Source: Mycolicibacterium mageritense
GTDB lineage: Bacteria > Actinomycetota > Actinomycetes > Mycobacteriales > Mycobacteriaceae
DNA: 64,000 nt
NCBI RefSeq assembly: GCF_010727475.1
Contig: NZ_AP022567.1
Coordinates: 4,650,001 to 4,714,000 of the forward strand
Reading direction: 5' to 3'
In this document: positions 8,493-17,330 of the stretch, one piece after another
Numbering within the stretch: position 1 is the first letter of the stretch
Layout: each line of letters begins with the position of its first letter
Made by a program: the position numbers and the translations under genes
The notes under the pieces: generated by a model
Told to the model about the DNA's origin: nothing
Database searches by the model: none
The model's input: the letters and a program-made list of their open reading frames with translations, nothing else

Positions 8493-9812
8493 GTGGCCAT
8501 TGATGCCGGCTATCTTCGCTCGTTGGTGAATTGGGAGGAAGGCAAGATCGGGCCCGAGATCTTCGTCAGCGACGAGATCTACCGGTTGGAGCAGGAGCGC
8601 ATCTTCGGGCGATCCTGGCTCTTTCTCGCCCACGACAGCATGATCCCCAAGCCGCACGACTTCTTCGCCACCTACATGGGCGGAGATCCCGTGCTCGTGA
8701 CGCGGCAGCCCGACGGCAGCGTGAAGGCGTTCCTGAACGTATGCCGGCACCGGGGCATGCGGGTCTGCCGGGCCGAAGAGGGAAATGCACGGTCCTTCAT
8801 GTGTACCTACCACGGCTGGACCTACGACAGTGCGGGCGAGTTGGTCGGTGTTCCGAACCTCGACGACGCGTACGACAACAAGCTGTCCCTCGGCGACAAC
8901 GGCCTGGTTCAAGTCGCTCAGATCGCGAGTTACAAAGGACTGATCTTCGGCAACTTCGACCCGGCGGCGCCACCGCTCGACGAGTACCTCGGCGCGCTGA
9001 AGTTCTACATCGACGGCTGGGTCGACCATGCCGAGGGCGGGATCGAAATCCTGCCCGGCGCCATCAAGTGGACGATCAACGCCAACTGGAAACTGGCCGC
9101 CGAGCAGTTCGCCGGCGACACCTACCACGCGACGACCAGCCACCTGTCCTCGCTGCTGGCCTTCGGGCCCGGGTTCGACGCGAAGGACGGCGCACATGTG
9201 TCGCTGCGCGAAGGACACGGGGAGAGCTTCCTGTTCGAGCGGCACACCCGGTTCTCCGACGACCCGCTGGGACAGTACAACGAGAACAAGCGGCGGATCG
9301 CGCGGGAGCGGGTGGGCGACCGCGCCGACATGGTGGCCAACTTCAACGCGTTCCCGAACTTCGCCGGCCTACCCGGCTCGGCCAACATCCGCGTGTGGCA
9401 TCCGAAAGGGCCGACGAAGTTCGAGATCTGGTCGTTCACCGTCGTCGAGAAAAACGCCCCTGAGGAAGCCCGTCGGGCCCAACAGATTTCCGCATCGTTC
9501 ACCGAGGGTGCGGCCGGTGTCGTCGAGACCGACGACGGCGAGAACTGGGGAATGATCGGCGGCGTGCTCGAGCAGGGCTACCAGGCCCGGAAAATGGCAT
9601 GGAACTACGAGATGGGGCTGGGCAGCGAGCGGGAGAACCTGGACTTCCCCGGTGAATACCATGATTCGTTCTTCGGCGAGGCCGGACAACGCGGTTTCTA
9701 CCGACGCTGGCTGGAGTTCATGACGACCGAGTCCTGGCCGGTCATCCCACCCGAGGAGCGCAGTGTCGCGGTGCCCGCGGTCGCCATGAGCGATGTGGCG
9801 GGTGCCCGATGA
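8493..9812 (+). CDS. Rieske non-heme iron aromatic-ring-hydroxylating dioxygenase, alpha subunit
   Basis: About 440 residues. The Rieske domain has CRHRGMRVC and CTYHGW (Cys/His pairs near residues 84-107). The catalytic domain has AEQFAGDTYHATTSH, giving the bridging Asp and the two His of the mononuclear iron. I choose the GTG at 8493 because AGGGA (8481-8485) is 7 bases before it; the ATG at 8487 would leave only one base. It inserts O2 into an aromatic ring with the beta subunit that follows. It lies 98 bases after the ferredoxin gene, a gap that may contain its own promoter. Confidence 0.93.
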   Translation: MAIDAGYLRSLVNWEEGKIGPEIFVSDEIYRLEQERIFGRSWLFLAHDSMIPKPHDFFATYMGGDPVLVTRQPDGSVKAFLNVCRHRGMRVCRAEEGNARSFMCTYHGWTYDSAGELVGVPNLDDAYDNKLSLGDNGLVQVAQIASYKGLIFGNFDPAAPPLDEYLGALKFYIDGWVDHAEGGIEILPGAIKWTINANWKLAAEQFAGDTYHATTSHLSSLLAFGPGFDAKDGAHVSLREGHGESFLFERHTRFSDDPLGQYNENKRRIARERVGDRADMVANFNAFPNFAGLPGSANIRVWHPKGPTKFEIWSFTVVEKNAPEEARRAQQISASFTEGAAGVVETDDGENWGMIGGVLEQGYQARKMAWNYEMGLGSERENLDFPGEYHDSFFGEAGQRGFYRRWLEFMTTESWPVIPPEERSVAVPAVAMSDVAGAR

Positions 9813-10375
9813 GCGTCGGAGAGATGGTTCAACCCACCGGGGTCGGCGAGCTCGAGCAGGTTCTGCTGCAATACCGCGTCGAACAGTTCCTCTACCGCGA
9901 GGCGCAGCTGCTCGACCATTGGCAATGGGCCAGCTGGCTGGAGTTGTTCGATGAGGACATCCTCTACTGGATGCCGGTGCGCCGGAACCGGCTTCGCCGC
10001 CAACGCGGGCAGGACGAGGTTCCCGAGGGTATCGAGATGGCGCATTTCTACGACGACTACTCGTCACTGCAGATGCGAGTGAACCAGATGCACTCGGGCA
10101 CGCACTGGGCAGAAGACCCGCCGTCCCGGTGCCGGCATCTGGTGACGAACGTGATCGTGCAGCCGCGGTCCGAGGTCTCCGGTGACGCCGTCGAGTACGA
10201 CGTCTGGTCCAACTTCCTCGTCCACCGCAATCGGCTCGAATCCGAAACCGATATCTGGGCAGGGGAGCGTCGCGATGTGTTGCGGGTGGTGGACACGGGC
10301 TTCAAGATCGCCCGCCGGACCATTCTGCTCGATCAGAACGTCGTGCAGTCGAAGAACCTGAGCGTCCTGTTCTGA
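9809..10375 (+). CDS. Aromatic-ring-hydroxylating dioxygenase, beta subunit
   Basis: A 188-residue NTF2-fold structural subunit of the (alpha-beta)3 oxygenase. Typical features are the N-terminal helix with QFLYREAQLLDHWQWASWLELF, the DILYWMPV segment, and TRCRHLVTNV-like text near residue 110 (SRCRHLVTNVIV). The start overlaps the alpha-subunit stop as ATGA, so equal synthesis of both subunits is expected. Confidence 0.92.
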   Translation: MSVGEMVQPTGVGELEQVLLQYRVEQFLYREAQLLDHWQWASWLELFDEDILYWMPVRRNRLRRQRGQDEVPEGIEMAHFYDDYSSLQMRVNQMHSGTHWAEDPPSRCRHLVTNVIVQPRSEVSGDAVEYDVWSNFLVHRNRLESETDIWAGERRDVLRVVDTGFKIARRTILLDQNVVQSKNLSVLF

Positions 10376-10399
10376 TCCGCTGAGAGGATACGAAAAACC

Positions 10400-11572
10400 A
10401 TGGTAGCCACCGAACTTCAAGTACCTTCGGAAGCCGAGTTGCACGCCGCTCTGGTTGAGCGCGCCCGGGCCCTGGCGCCGGCGATCCGCGAGCGGTCCAC
10501 CCGCACCGAGGATCTGCGGCGCGTGCCGTCCGAGTCGATCACCGAGATCATCGACGCCGGGTTGGGCGGCCGCATGCTCGCGCCGCGACGGTTCGGTGGT
10601 GACGAGTTGACGCTCGACACCATGTACGAGGTCGCTGTCGAGCTCGGCCGGGCCTGCGCGTCCACGGCCTGGTGTGCGGCGTTGCTGCCCCATGACGCAC
10701 ACATGGTCGGGTTTTTCCAGCAGGCCGCGCAGGAGGCGGTGTGGTCGGACGGTCCCGACACCTGTATCGCGGCATCGCTGGCGCCCGCGGCCACGGTGCG
10801 CAAGGTCGACGGAGGTTATCGGCTGACCGGCAGGCATGGCTTCGCCAGCGGGGTCGACCATTCCTCGTGGGTGATCGTCAGCGGGCTGATCAAGGAGAGC
10901 GATCGCGCGGCGAATCACCACTTCCTGATCGGGCCGGGTGAGTATTCGATCGACGACGACTGGTACGCGGCAGGCATGCGGGGGACCGGGAGCAAGACGA
11001 TCGTCATCGACGACGTGTTCGTTCCGGATGAATTCGCGCTTGCCGCAGCTTCTCTGGTCGCCGGCGACGGTCCGGGCAGTGAAGTGAACCGAGGCCCGCT
11101 CTACCGGCAGCCCCTGGCGCTGCACGCCGGGTTGACGTTCCTGGGCCCGATGGTGGGCACCGCTCTGGATGCCTACGACCACTTTGTCGAGTGGGCGCGC
11201 GGTCGGAGCGCCACCGCGGCATCCGAAGTCGTGCAGGAAGTGATCGCCCGCACGGCGGCCGACCTGGAGCTGGCTCAGCTGGCCGTCGGGCGGGTGCTCG
11301 CGGATGCGCGGGTGCCCGGGCGCATGGAACTCGCGGACCGGGCCGTCACGCTGCGGGACTACGACCGAGTGGCCGAACTGCTGACCGACGCGGTCGACCG
11401 GTTGTTCAAACTCAGCGGAACCTCCGGCTTTCGGGACAGCAGTCCCATGCAGCAGAAGTGGCGCGACATCCACATGATGGCGAGCCACGTGTCGTTCACC
11501 CGGGCCAACTACCAGCACTACGGCCGTATGGTGCTCGGTCTGGAGCGCGACCCCAAGCTAACCGTCTTCTGA
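10400..11572 (+). CDS. Acyl-CoA-dehydrogenase-fold flavin monooxygenase (HsaA/HpaB-type, group D)
   Basis: A 390-residue protein with the acyl-CoA dehydrogenase fold, but matching two-component hydroxylases such as HsaA: GRACASTAWCAALLPHDAHMVG near residue 75 and FASGVDHSSWVIVSG near 150. These use FMNH2 supplied by a separate reductase to ortho-hydroxylate a phenol, giving a catechol for extradiol cleavage. The probable partner reductase is at 12492 and an extradiol dioxygenase lies between them, an arrangement like hsaA-hsaB-hsaC. AGAGGA precedes the start. Confidence 0.87.
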   Translation: MVATELQVPSEAELHAALVERARALAPAIRERSTRTEDLRRVPSESITEIIDAGLGGRMLAPRRFGGDELTLDTMYEVAVELGRACASTAWCAALLPHDAHMVGFFQQAAQEAVWSDGPDTCIAASLAPAATVRKVDGGYRLTGRHGFASGVDHSSWVIVSGLIKESDRAANHHFLIGPGEYSIDDDWYAAGMRGTGSKTIVIDDVFVPDEFALAAASLVAGDGPGSEVNRGPLYRQPLALHAGLTFLGPMVGTALDAYDHFVEWARGRSATAASEVVQEVIARTAADLELAQLAVGRVLADARVPGRMELADRAVTLRDYDRVAELLTDAVDRLFKLSGTSGFRDSSPMQQKWRDIHMMASHVSFTRANYQHYGRMVLGLERDPKLTVF

Positions 11573-11604
11573 GTCTTGCCCACAGCGTTCCCGAAGGATC
11601 ATCC

Positions 11605-12495
11605 ATGGCTGTAGTCACCCAATTGAGTTATGTGGTCGGGACGTCGAGTGACGTCCCGGCGTGGAAGAAGTACGCATCCGATGTGCTGGGAATGGAGGTG
11701 TCCGGCGACAGCGACGACAAGCTGCTGTACGTGCGCGCCGACGATCGCCATCACCGGATCGGGGTGCGAGCCGGTCACGACGAGGATGTCGCATACATCG
11801 GCTGGGACATGGCATCGAGGGAAGCGCTCGAATCGGCCGCCGCGCGTCTGGAGGAGGCCGGCGTACTCGTGACGGCGGGCAAGCCCGACGAGGCGGCCGA
11901 CCGGCGCGTCATGGACTTCGTCCACTTCACCTGTCCGTACTCGCAGGTGAGGATGGAACTTGTGCTGGGGCACGAGCGGGTGTTCCGGCCGCCGTTCCGT
12001 CCGACCAGGGATCTCGCGGGCTTCAACACCGGCGAACTGGGGATGGGCCACGTCGTGCTCTACACCGCCGACCTCTACGGCGCCGCCGAGTTCTACTGCC
12101 GGGTATTGGAGTTCGGGGTCACCGACTTCGCCCACCTACCCAACTCCGATCCGTTCGCCGTGTTCCTGCACTGCAATTCCCGGCATCACTCGCTGGCGTT
12201 CATGAACATTCCCGGGGCACCGCGGCGCATTCAGCACGTGATGTTCGAGACGGTCACCATGGACGATGTCGGTCACAGCTACGACGTGTGTCTGGATCGG
12301 GGGATCACCAGTACGTCGACCGGCCGCCATCACAACGACCGGGTGTTCTCGTTCTATTTCCGCAATCCGTCCGGCTGGCATTTCGAATACGGCTGGGGTT
12401 CACGGACTGTCGATCCGCAGACCTGGACGCCCGAGAACTACACACTCAAACCAGGTTTCGCCTGGGGCCATGACGGATTGATGAGGATGGTGTGA
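11605..12495 (+). CDS. Type I extradiol ring-cleavage dioxygenase, second copy
   Basis: A 296-residue two-VOC-domain enzyme. Iron ligands are intact: His in GMGHVVLYT (about 146), His in NSRHHSLAF (about 194-195), Glu in SGWHFEYGWG (about 260). It is only distantly similar to the enzyme at 5903. Its position directly after the flavin monooxygenase and overlapping the FMN reductase (GTGA) suggests it cleaves the catechol made by that pair. GAAGGATC precedes the start. Confidence 0.92.
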   Translation: MAVVTQLSYVVGTSSDVPAWKKYASDVLGMEVSGDSDDKLLYVRADDRHHRIGVRAGHDEDVAYIGWDMASREALESAAARLEEAGVLVTAGKPDEAADRRVMDFVHFTCPYSQVRMELVLGHERVFRPPFRPTRDLAGFNTGELGMGHVVLYTADLYGAAEFYCRVLEFGVTDFAHLPNSDPFAVFLHCNSRHHSLAFMNIPGAPRRIQHVMFETVTMDDVGHSYDVCLDRGITSTSTGRHHNDRVFSFYFRNPSGWHFEYGWGSRTVDPQTWTPENYTLKPGFAWGHDGLMRMV

Positions 12496-13103
12496 GTACC
12501 ACGATGGAATCCGCGACACAACCGTACATCGTCGGGCTCGGCGGAACACTGCGGCGCGGCTCGTCGACGGAGTCGGCGCTGCGGATCGCTCTGGACGAGG
12601 CAAGGGCAGCAGGCGCGCGCACCGAGCTCTTCGGCGGGGATGACCTCGCGCGGCTGCCGATGTACGACCCGGAGTCGGAGAACGTCGACGAGGCGGTGCG
12701 GTTGGTCGAATCCCTGCGGCGTGCCGACGGGGTGATCATCGCCTCGCCCGGGTACCACGGGTCCGTCTCGGGGCTGGTCAAGAACGCACTCGACTACATC
12801 GAGGACTTGCGCGAGGACGCGAGCCCGTACCTGTCCGGCCGGTCGGTCGGCTGCGTCACGACCGCATACGGTTGGCAGGCGGCGGTCACCACGCTGCAGA
12901 CACTGCGCAGCATCGTGCATGCCCTGCGCGGCTGGCCGACTCCCCTTGGCGCGGCGATCAACTCGGCCACCACCCGTATCGCGTACGGGGAGGAGCCCGA
13001 GGATCGGGTGGGTTTCCAATTGCGCACCGTCGGTCGTGAGGTGTGTATGCGGAGTCTCGCCGCGCCCTCGGTCACCAGCGGATTGGCCGCAACCACCGGC
13101 TGA
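12492..13103 (+). CDS. NAD(P)H-dependent FMN reductase
   Basis: A 203-residue flavodoxin-like protein. The FMN phosphate loop is GLGGTLRRGSSTESALRI near residue 17, followed by MYDPESENVDEAV and SPGYHGSVSGLVKNALDY (85-103), the classic NADPH-dependent FMN reductase pattern. The GTG start overlaps the extradiol gene stop. It most likely supplies reduced flavin to the monooxygenase at 10400. Confidence 0.9.
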   Translation: MSTTMESATQPYIVGLGGTLRRGSSTESALRIALDEARAAGARTELFGGDDLARLPMYDPESENVDEAVRLVESLRRADGVIIASPGYHGSVSGLVKNALDYIEDLREDASPYLSGRSVGCVTTAYGWQAAVTTLQTLRSIVHALRGWPTPLGAAINSATTRIAYGEEPEDRVGFQLRTVGREVCMRSLAAPSVTSGLAATTG

Positions 13104-13226
13104 GGTTCGCACTCGGCGGTTCCATCGTTGCGGCAGACACGGCGTCAGCACCACCGGGTGCTGTCTTGATTCAGGCGTGGCCGTCCGGCCTGCGCTCTGC
13201 AGGACACTCAACGAAGAGGAGACCCG

Positions 13227-14567
13227 ATGGCGCTGTGTCATCGTGCTGTTCGGCCATGTTCGGCCCGCCCCAGAGTTTCATCGAAGAAAGTCATGGCGGC
13301 AGCGGTGCTGTGCCTCCTCGGGTGGTCGGCGAACCCCGCCCTGCCGATCGCGTACGCCGACGAAAGCCAGTACGAGGCGTTCTACACCCCACCGGACCCG
13401 CTGGGTGACGGCGCGCCCGGGCAGTTGATCCGTTCCGAGCCTTCTCGCCTGGTGCTGGAGCCCTCCGGACAGCTCGGGGCCTACGTCGCGACCGGAACCC
13501 GGATCATGTACCGCAGCACCGACAATCGCGGCGGCCAGGTCGCGGTCACCGGTACCTACTTCGAACCGGACAACCCGTGGCCCGGCGGTGGCCCGCGCCC
13601 CCTGGTCGCATTTGCCACCGGCGTCTATGGAATCGGCGATCAGTGCGCTCCGTCGAGGTTGTTCAATCAGGGCATCCACTACGGCGGGGGACTGGACCTC
13701 ACCTTCGGGTACGAGGAGATGTTCGTCGCGACGATGGTCGCGCGGGGATTCGCCGTCGTGGTCACCGACTATCAAGGGGTCGGCACACCAGGCGTCCCGC
13801 CGTCGTTCATGCGGCTCAATGCCGGTCACGCCCTCATCGACGCGGCCCGGGCGGTGTTCGCACTGCCGGACACCTCACTCGAACCTCGTGGCCCGGTGGC
13901 GTTCTGGGGATACGGCCAAGGCGGGACCGCGTCGGCGTCGGCGGTGGAACTGGCGCCACGGTATGCCCCCGAGCTCAAGGTCGTCGGAGCCTGGGCCGGT
14001 GCGCCCGCCGCCGACCTCGCCCTGGTACCACCGTTCGCCGACGGCAGCATCTTCGCCGGCGGGCTGGGCTATCTGCTCAACGGCGTCGGGGCGGCGTACC
14101 CCGAGCTGGTTCCCGGGCTGACCGGTGTGTTGACGGACAAGGGGGTGAACCTGCTGTCCCGGACCCAGAACGAATGCGTCGGCGAGACCGTGATGAGGTT
14201 CGGATTCCGGCACTACCAGCAGTATTTCACCGCCGACGTCGCCGAGCTGATCAACTCCGAGCCGTTGCGAACCGTCCTGAGCGAGCAGCGGATCGGCACG
14301 CTGAAACCCACGGCCCCGGTGTTCATCGATTCGAACCGGTTCGACCCGTTCATACCGTGGGGCGGCGCACGCCAGCTGGCGCTGGACTGGTGCGCGAAGG
14401 GCGCGGACGTCCAGTTCTGGACCAACGAGCAGCCGCCGTTCCTCAACAAGTTGGCGATCAACAACCTGCTGCCCTACTTCGTCGACGGAGAGCAGGGGAT
14501 GCAGTGGCTTGCAGACCGATTCAACGGCCTACCGACGACGCCGAACTGCACGGCGATCCCGGCGTGA
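13227..14567 (+). CDS. Secreted LIP-family lipase homologue without the catalytic serine
   Basis: A 446-residue exported protein. Arg/Lys-rich start, hydrophobic stretch KVMAAAVLCLLGW, and a probable signal-peptidase site after AYA (about 44). The body matches the secretory lipase family: VVVTDYQGVGTPG, then APRYAPELKVVGAWAGAP. The nucleophile elbow is WGYGQGG, so the usual Ser of GYSQGG is Gly230 (codon 13914-13916, ggc). The C-terminal E-H-V motif reads FLNKLAINN, so the His is absent too; the Asp near DPFIPW remains. GAGGAG precedes the ATG. It lies between the FMN reductase and the hydratase. A binding or scaffold role is possible. Confidence 0.85.
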   Translation: MALCHRAVRPCSARPRVSSKKVMAAAVLCLLGWSANPALPIAYADESQYEAFYTPPDPLGDGAPGQLIRSEPSRLVLEPSGQLGAYVATGTRIMYRSTDNRGGQVAVTGTYFEPDNPWPGGGPRPLVAFATGVYGIGDQCAPSRLFNQGIHYGGGLDLTFGYEEMFVATMVARGFAVVVTDYQGVGTPGVPPSFMRLNAGHALIDAARAVFALPDTSLEPRGPVAFWGYGQGGTASASAVELAPRYAPELKVVGAWAGAPAADLALVPPFADGSIFAGGLGYLLNGVGAAYPELVPGLTGVLTDKGVNLLSRTQNECVGETVMRFGFRHYQQYFTADVAELINSEPLRTVLSEQRIGTLKPTAPVFIDSNRFDPFIPWGGARQLALDWCAKGADVQFWTNEQPPFLNKLAINNLLPYFVDGEQGMQWLADRFNGLPTTPNCTAIPA

Positions 14568-14599
14568 CAGGCCGGCCGAGTAAGGAGATATCCCAGCAG

Positions 14600-15394
14600 A
14601 TGCCTGAACACAGTTCACCGATCGCAAGGGCGTTACTGGACGCCTACGACACCCGGATACCGGTCGATCCGCCGAGCGAGAACGAGCCCGAACTCACCGT
14701 CGCGCGGGCATACGAGCTGCAGCTGCAGCAGGTCGACCACTGGGTCAGCCAGGGCAGGGTGATCAGAGGCCACAAGGTGGGCCTGACGTCGGCGGCGATG
14801 CAGCGTCAACTCGGCGTCGATCAGCCGGACTACGGCCACCTGTTCGGCGACATGTTTCATCTGGAGTCGATGCCGATCGATACCGCCGCCTTCATCAGCC
14901 CGAAAGTCGAACCGGAGATCGCGTTCGTCTTGGATCGGGATCTGTCCGGCCCCGGTGTCACAGTCGTGGATGCGCTGCGCGCAGTCGGGTACGTTTTGCC
15001 CGCATTGGAGATCATCGATTCCCGGATCCGCGACTGGCGAATCACGTTGCCGGACACCATTGCCGACAACGCCTCGTCGGGCGGTGTGGTACTGGGATCG
15101 AGGCCGGTTGCCCTGAGCGGCATCGACCTACGGCTGACCGGCTGCGTGCTGTCCTCCGGCGGCCAGGCCGTCACCACCGGAGCAGGCGCCGCGGTGCTGG
15201 GTTCCCCGATCAACGCACTCGTCTGGCTGGCGAACACCCTGGGGCCACTCGGTGTGACCCTGGCGGCGGGTTCGGTGATCCTGCCCGGTTCGCTGACCAC
15301 CGCGGTGCCGGTCGCCGGAGGATCGACGGTCACCGCCTCGTTCAGCGGAATCGGCTCGGTAACCGCATGTTTCGCTGCTGACGGAGAAGGATGA
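14600..15394 (+). CDS. 2-keto-4-pentenoate hydratase
   Basis: A 264-residue MhpD/HsaE-like enzyme that hydrates 2-hydroxypenta-2,4-dienoate to 4-hydroxy-2-oxovalerate. Lys59 in GHKVGLTS, metal ligands Glu104 and Glu106 in KVEPEIAF, and Glu137 in ALEIIDSRI are all present. AAGGAG lies 12 bases before the ATG. It opens the lower-pathway block hydratase, dehydrogenase, aldolase, decarboxylase, in which successive genes touch or overlap. Confidence 0.92.
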   Translation: MPEHSSPIARALLDAYDTRIPVDPPSENEPELTVARAYELQLQQVDHWVSQGRVIRGHKVGLTSAAMQRQLGVDQPDYGHLFGDMFHLESMPIDTAAFISPKVEPEIAFVLDRDLSGPGVTVVDALRAVGYVLPALEIIDSRIRDWRITLPDTIADNASSGGVVLGSRPVALSGIDLRLTGCVLSSGGQAVTTGAGAAVLGSPINALVWLANTLGPLGVTLAAGSVILPGSLTTAVPVAGGSTVTASFSGIGSVTACFAADGEG

Positions 15395-15396
15395 CA

Positions 15397-16305
15397 ATGA
15401 CCACTGCCGCGATCGTCGGCCCCGGAAACATCGGCGCCGACCTGCTGCTCAAACTCAAGCGGGCCGAGAACATCGACGTTCGGTACATGGTGGGGGTGGA
15501 TCCGGCGTCCGACGGGCTCGCGCTGGCGCGAGAGCTCGGGGTCGAGGCCTCGGCCGGCGGAGTCGACTGGCTGCTCGGCCGGGACGAGCTTCCCGATCTG
15601 GTGTTCGAGGCAACCTCGGCGGCCGCGCACATCGCCAACGCGCCTCGATATGCGGAAGCCGGGATCACGGCCATCGATCTGACCCCGGCGGCGGTGGGCC
15701 CGCTGCTGTGCCCGGTGGTCAATCTTGACCTCAACCTCGATGCCGAGAACGTCAACATGATCACCTGCGGGGGCCAGGCGACCATTCCGATGGTGCGCGC
15801 CGTTTCCAGGGTTGTCGACGTCCCGTACGCGGAGATCGTCGCCTCGATATCGTCACGCTCGGCCGGACCGGGCACCCGGGCCAACATCGACGAGTTCACC
15901 GAGACCACGGCGGGCGCGCTGCAGAGCGTCGGGGGCGCCCGCCGCGGCAAGGCGATCATCATCCTCAATCCGGTGGAGCCGCCGTTGATCATGCGGGACA
16001 CGGTGTTCTGTGCGATACCGCCGGACTCGGATCGCGACGCCATCACCGAATCGGTGCACCAGATGGTGGCGGCGGTGCAGCGGTACGTCCCCGGCTATCG
16101 GCTGGTTGCCGACCCTCAGTTCGAGGATCCGCAGGGCGCCTGGCGCCAGAACATGCGGGTGTCGATCTTCCTCGAAGTCCGGGGCAACGGTGATTATCTG
16201 CCGCCATGGGCGGGCAATCTCGACATCATGACCGCGGCTGCCATGCGGGTCGGTGAACTCATTTCCGCTGCCCGTCAGGGTGATTCGAAGGTAGGAGCTC
16301 GATGA
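15397..16305 (+). CDS. Acylating acetaldehyde dehydrogenase (MhpF/HsaG type)
   Basis: A 302-residue enzyme converting acetaldehyde, NAD and CoA to acetyl-CoA. Nucleotide motif VGPGNIGADLL at the N-terminus; catalytic Cys in NMITCGGQATIP near residue 127. Two ATGs compete. GGAGAAGG ends at 15390, so the ATG at 15397 has six bases of spacing while the one at 15391 has none; I use 15397. The stop overlaps the aldolase start (ATGA), matching the known channelling complex of the two enzymes. Confidence 0.93.
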   Translation: MTTAAIVGPGNIGADLLLKLKRAENIDVRYMVGVDPASDGLALARELGVEASAGGVDWLLGRDELPDLVFEATSAAAHIANAPRYAEAGITAIDLTPAAVGPLLCPVVNLDLNLDAENVNMITCGGQATIPMVRAVSRVVDVPYAEIVASISSRSAGPGTRANIDEFTETTAGALQSVGGARRGKAIIILNPVEPPLIMRDTVFCAIPPDSDRDAITESVHQMVAAVQRYVPGYRLVADPQFEDPQGAWRQNMRVSIFLEVRGNGDYLPPWAGNLDIMTAAAMRVGELISAARQGDSKVGAR

Positions 16306-17330
16306 ACGCACCGGTTCGGTTGACCGACACCACCCTTCGTGACGGCAGTCATGCGGTGAAGCATCAGTTCTCGGTGGCGCAGGTCCGGGCGGTGGCCGCA
16401 GGCCTGGACGCTGCCGGTGTCGAGGTCATCGAGGTCACCCACGGAGACGGGCTCGACGGCTCGTCGTTCAACTACGGCTTCAGCGGCACCGATGAGCTCG
16501 AGTTGATCCGCGCCGCGGCCGAGACGGTGACCAGGGCCCGGATCGCCGTGCTGCTGCTGCCGGGGCTGGGCACGGTGCGCCATCTCCGCGCAGCGTGTGA
16601 CGCGGGCGCGTCGATCGCCCGCATCGCCACCCACTGCACCGAGGCGGATGTGTCCATTCAGCACTTCGGCGCCGCGCGCGAACTCGGGATGGAGACAGTC
16701 GGTTTCCTCATGCTCTCGCACCGCGCATCGCCCGAACAGCTCGCGCGGCAGGCGCGAATCATGGCAGATGCCGGGTGCCAGTGTGTGTACGTCGTGGACT
16801 CCGCGGGTGCGCTGATGCCCGACGACCTCGCGGACCGGGTCGCGGCGTTGGTCGCCGAACTCGGCGCCGATGCACAGGTGGGCGTGCACGCACACCAGAA
16901 TCTGTCTCTGGGAGTGGCCAACTCGATCGCCGGATACCGTGCCGGAGCGCGGCAGATCGACGGAACGCTGTGTGCGCTCGGTGCCGGTGCAGGCAATGCG
17001 CCCATCGAGATTCTGGTCACCGCGTTCGAGAGGATGAACGTGCCGACCGGGGTCGACGCGGACGCCATCCTCGCGGTCGCGGAGGAGATTGCGCGACCGA
17101 TCATTCCGAGACTGCCTGTGTGCGACCGGAATTCGATCGTGCAGGGCCGGTACGGCGTGTACAACTCGTTTCTGCTCCATGCCGAGCGTGCGGCTGAACA
17201 GTACGGCGTTCCCGCCCACGCGATTCTCAGCAGGGTAGGCCAGCTCGGCTATGTGGGCGGACAGGAAGACATGATCATCGACGTGGCGTTGTCGCTTGCC
17301 GCGGCTCGTCCGGAGGAGGTGCTGACGTGA
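16302..17330 (+). CDS. dmpG: 4-hydroxy-2-oxovalerate aldolase
   Basis: A 342-residue TIM-barrel aldolase of the HMG-CoA-lyase superfamily that splits 4-hydroxy-2-oxovalerate to pyruvate and acetaldehyde. It begins VRLTDTTLRDGSHAVKHQF, with the metal Asp and the catalytic Arg and His, and has VGVHAHQNLSLGVANS near 195 with the two metal His. Acetaldehyde is expected to tunnel to the dehydrogenase encoded upstream. Confidence 0.95.
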   Translation: MNAPVRLTDTTLRDGSHAVKHQFSVAQVRAVAAGLDAAGVEVIEVTHGDGLDGSSFNYGFSGTDELELIRAAAETVTRARIAVLLLPGLGTVRHLRAACDAGASIARIATHCTEADVSIQHFGAARELGMETVGFLMLSHRASPEQLARQARIMADAGCQCVYVVDSAGALMPDDLADRVAALVAELGADAQVGVHAHQNLSLGVANSIAGYRAGARQIDGTLCALGAGAGNAPIEILVTAFERMNVPTGVDADAILAVAEEIARPIIPRLPVCDRNSIVQGRYGVYNSFLLHAERAAEQYGVPAHAILSRVGQLGYVGGQEDMIIDVALSLAAARPEEVLT

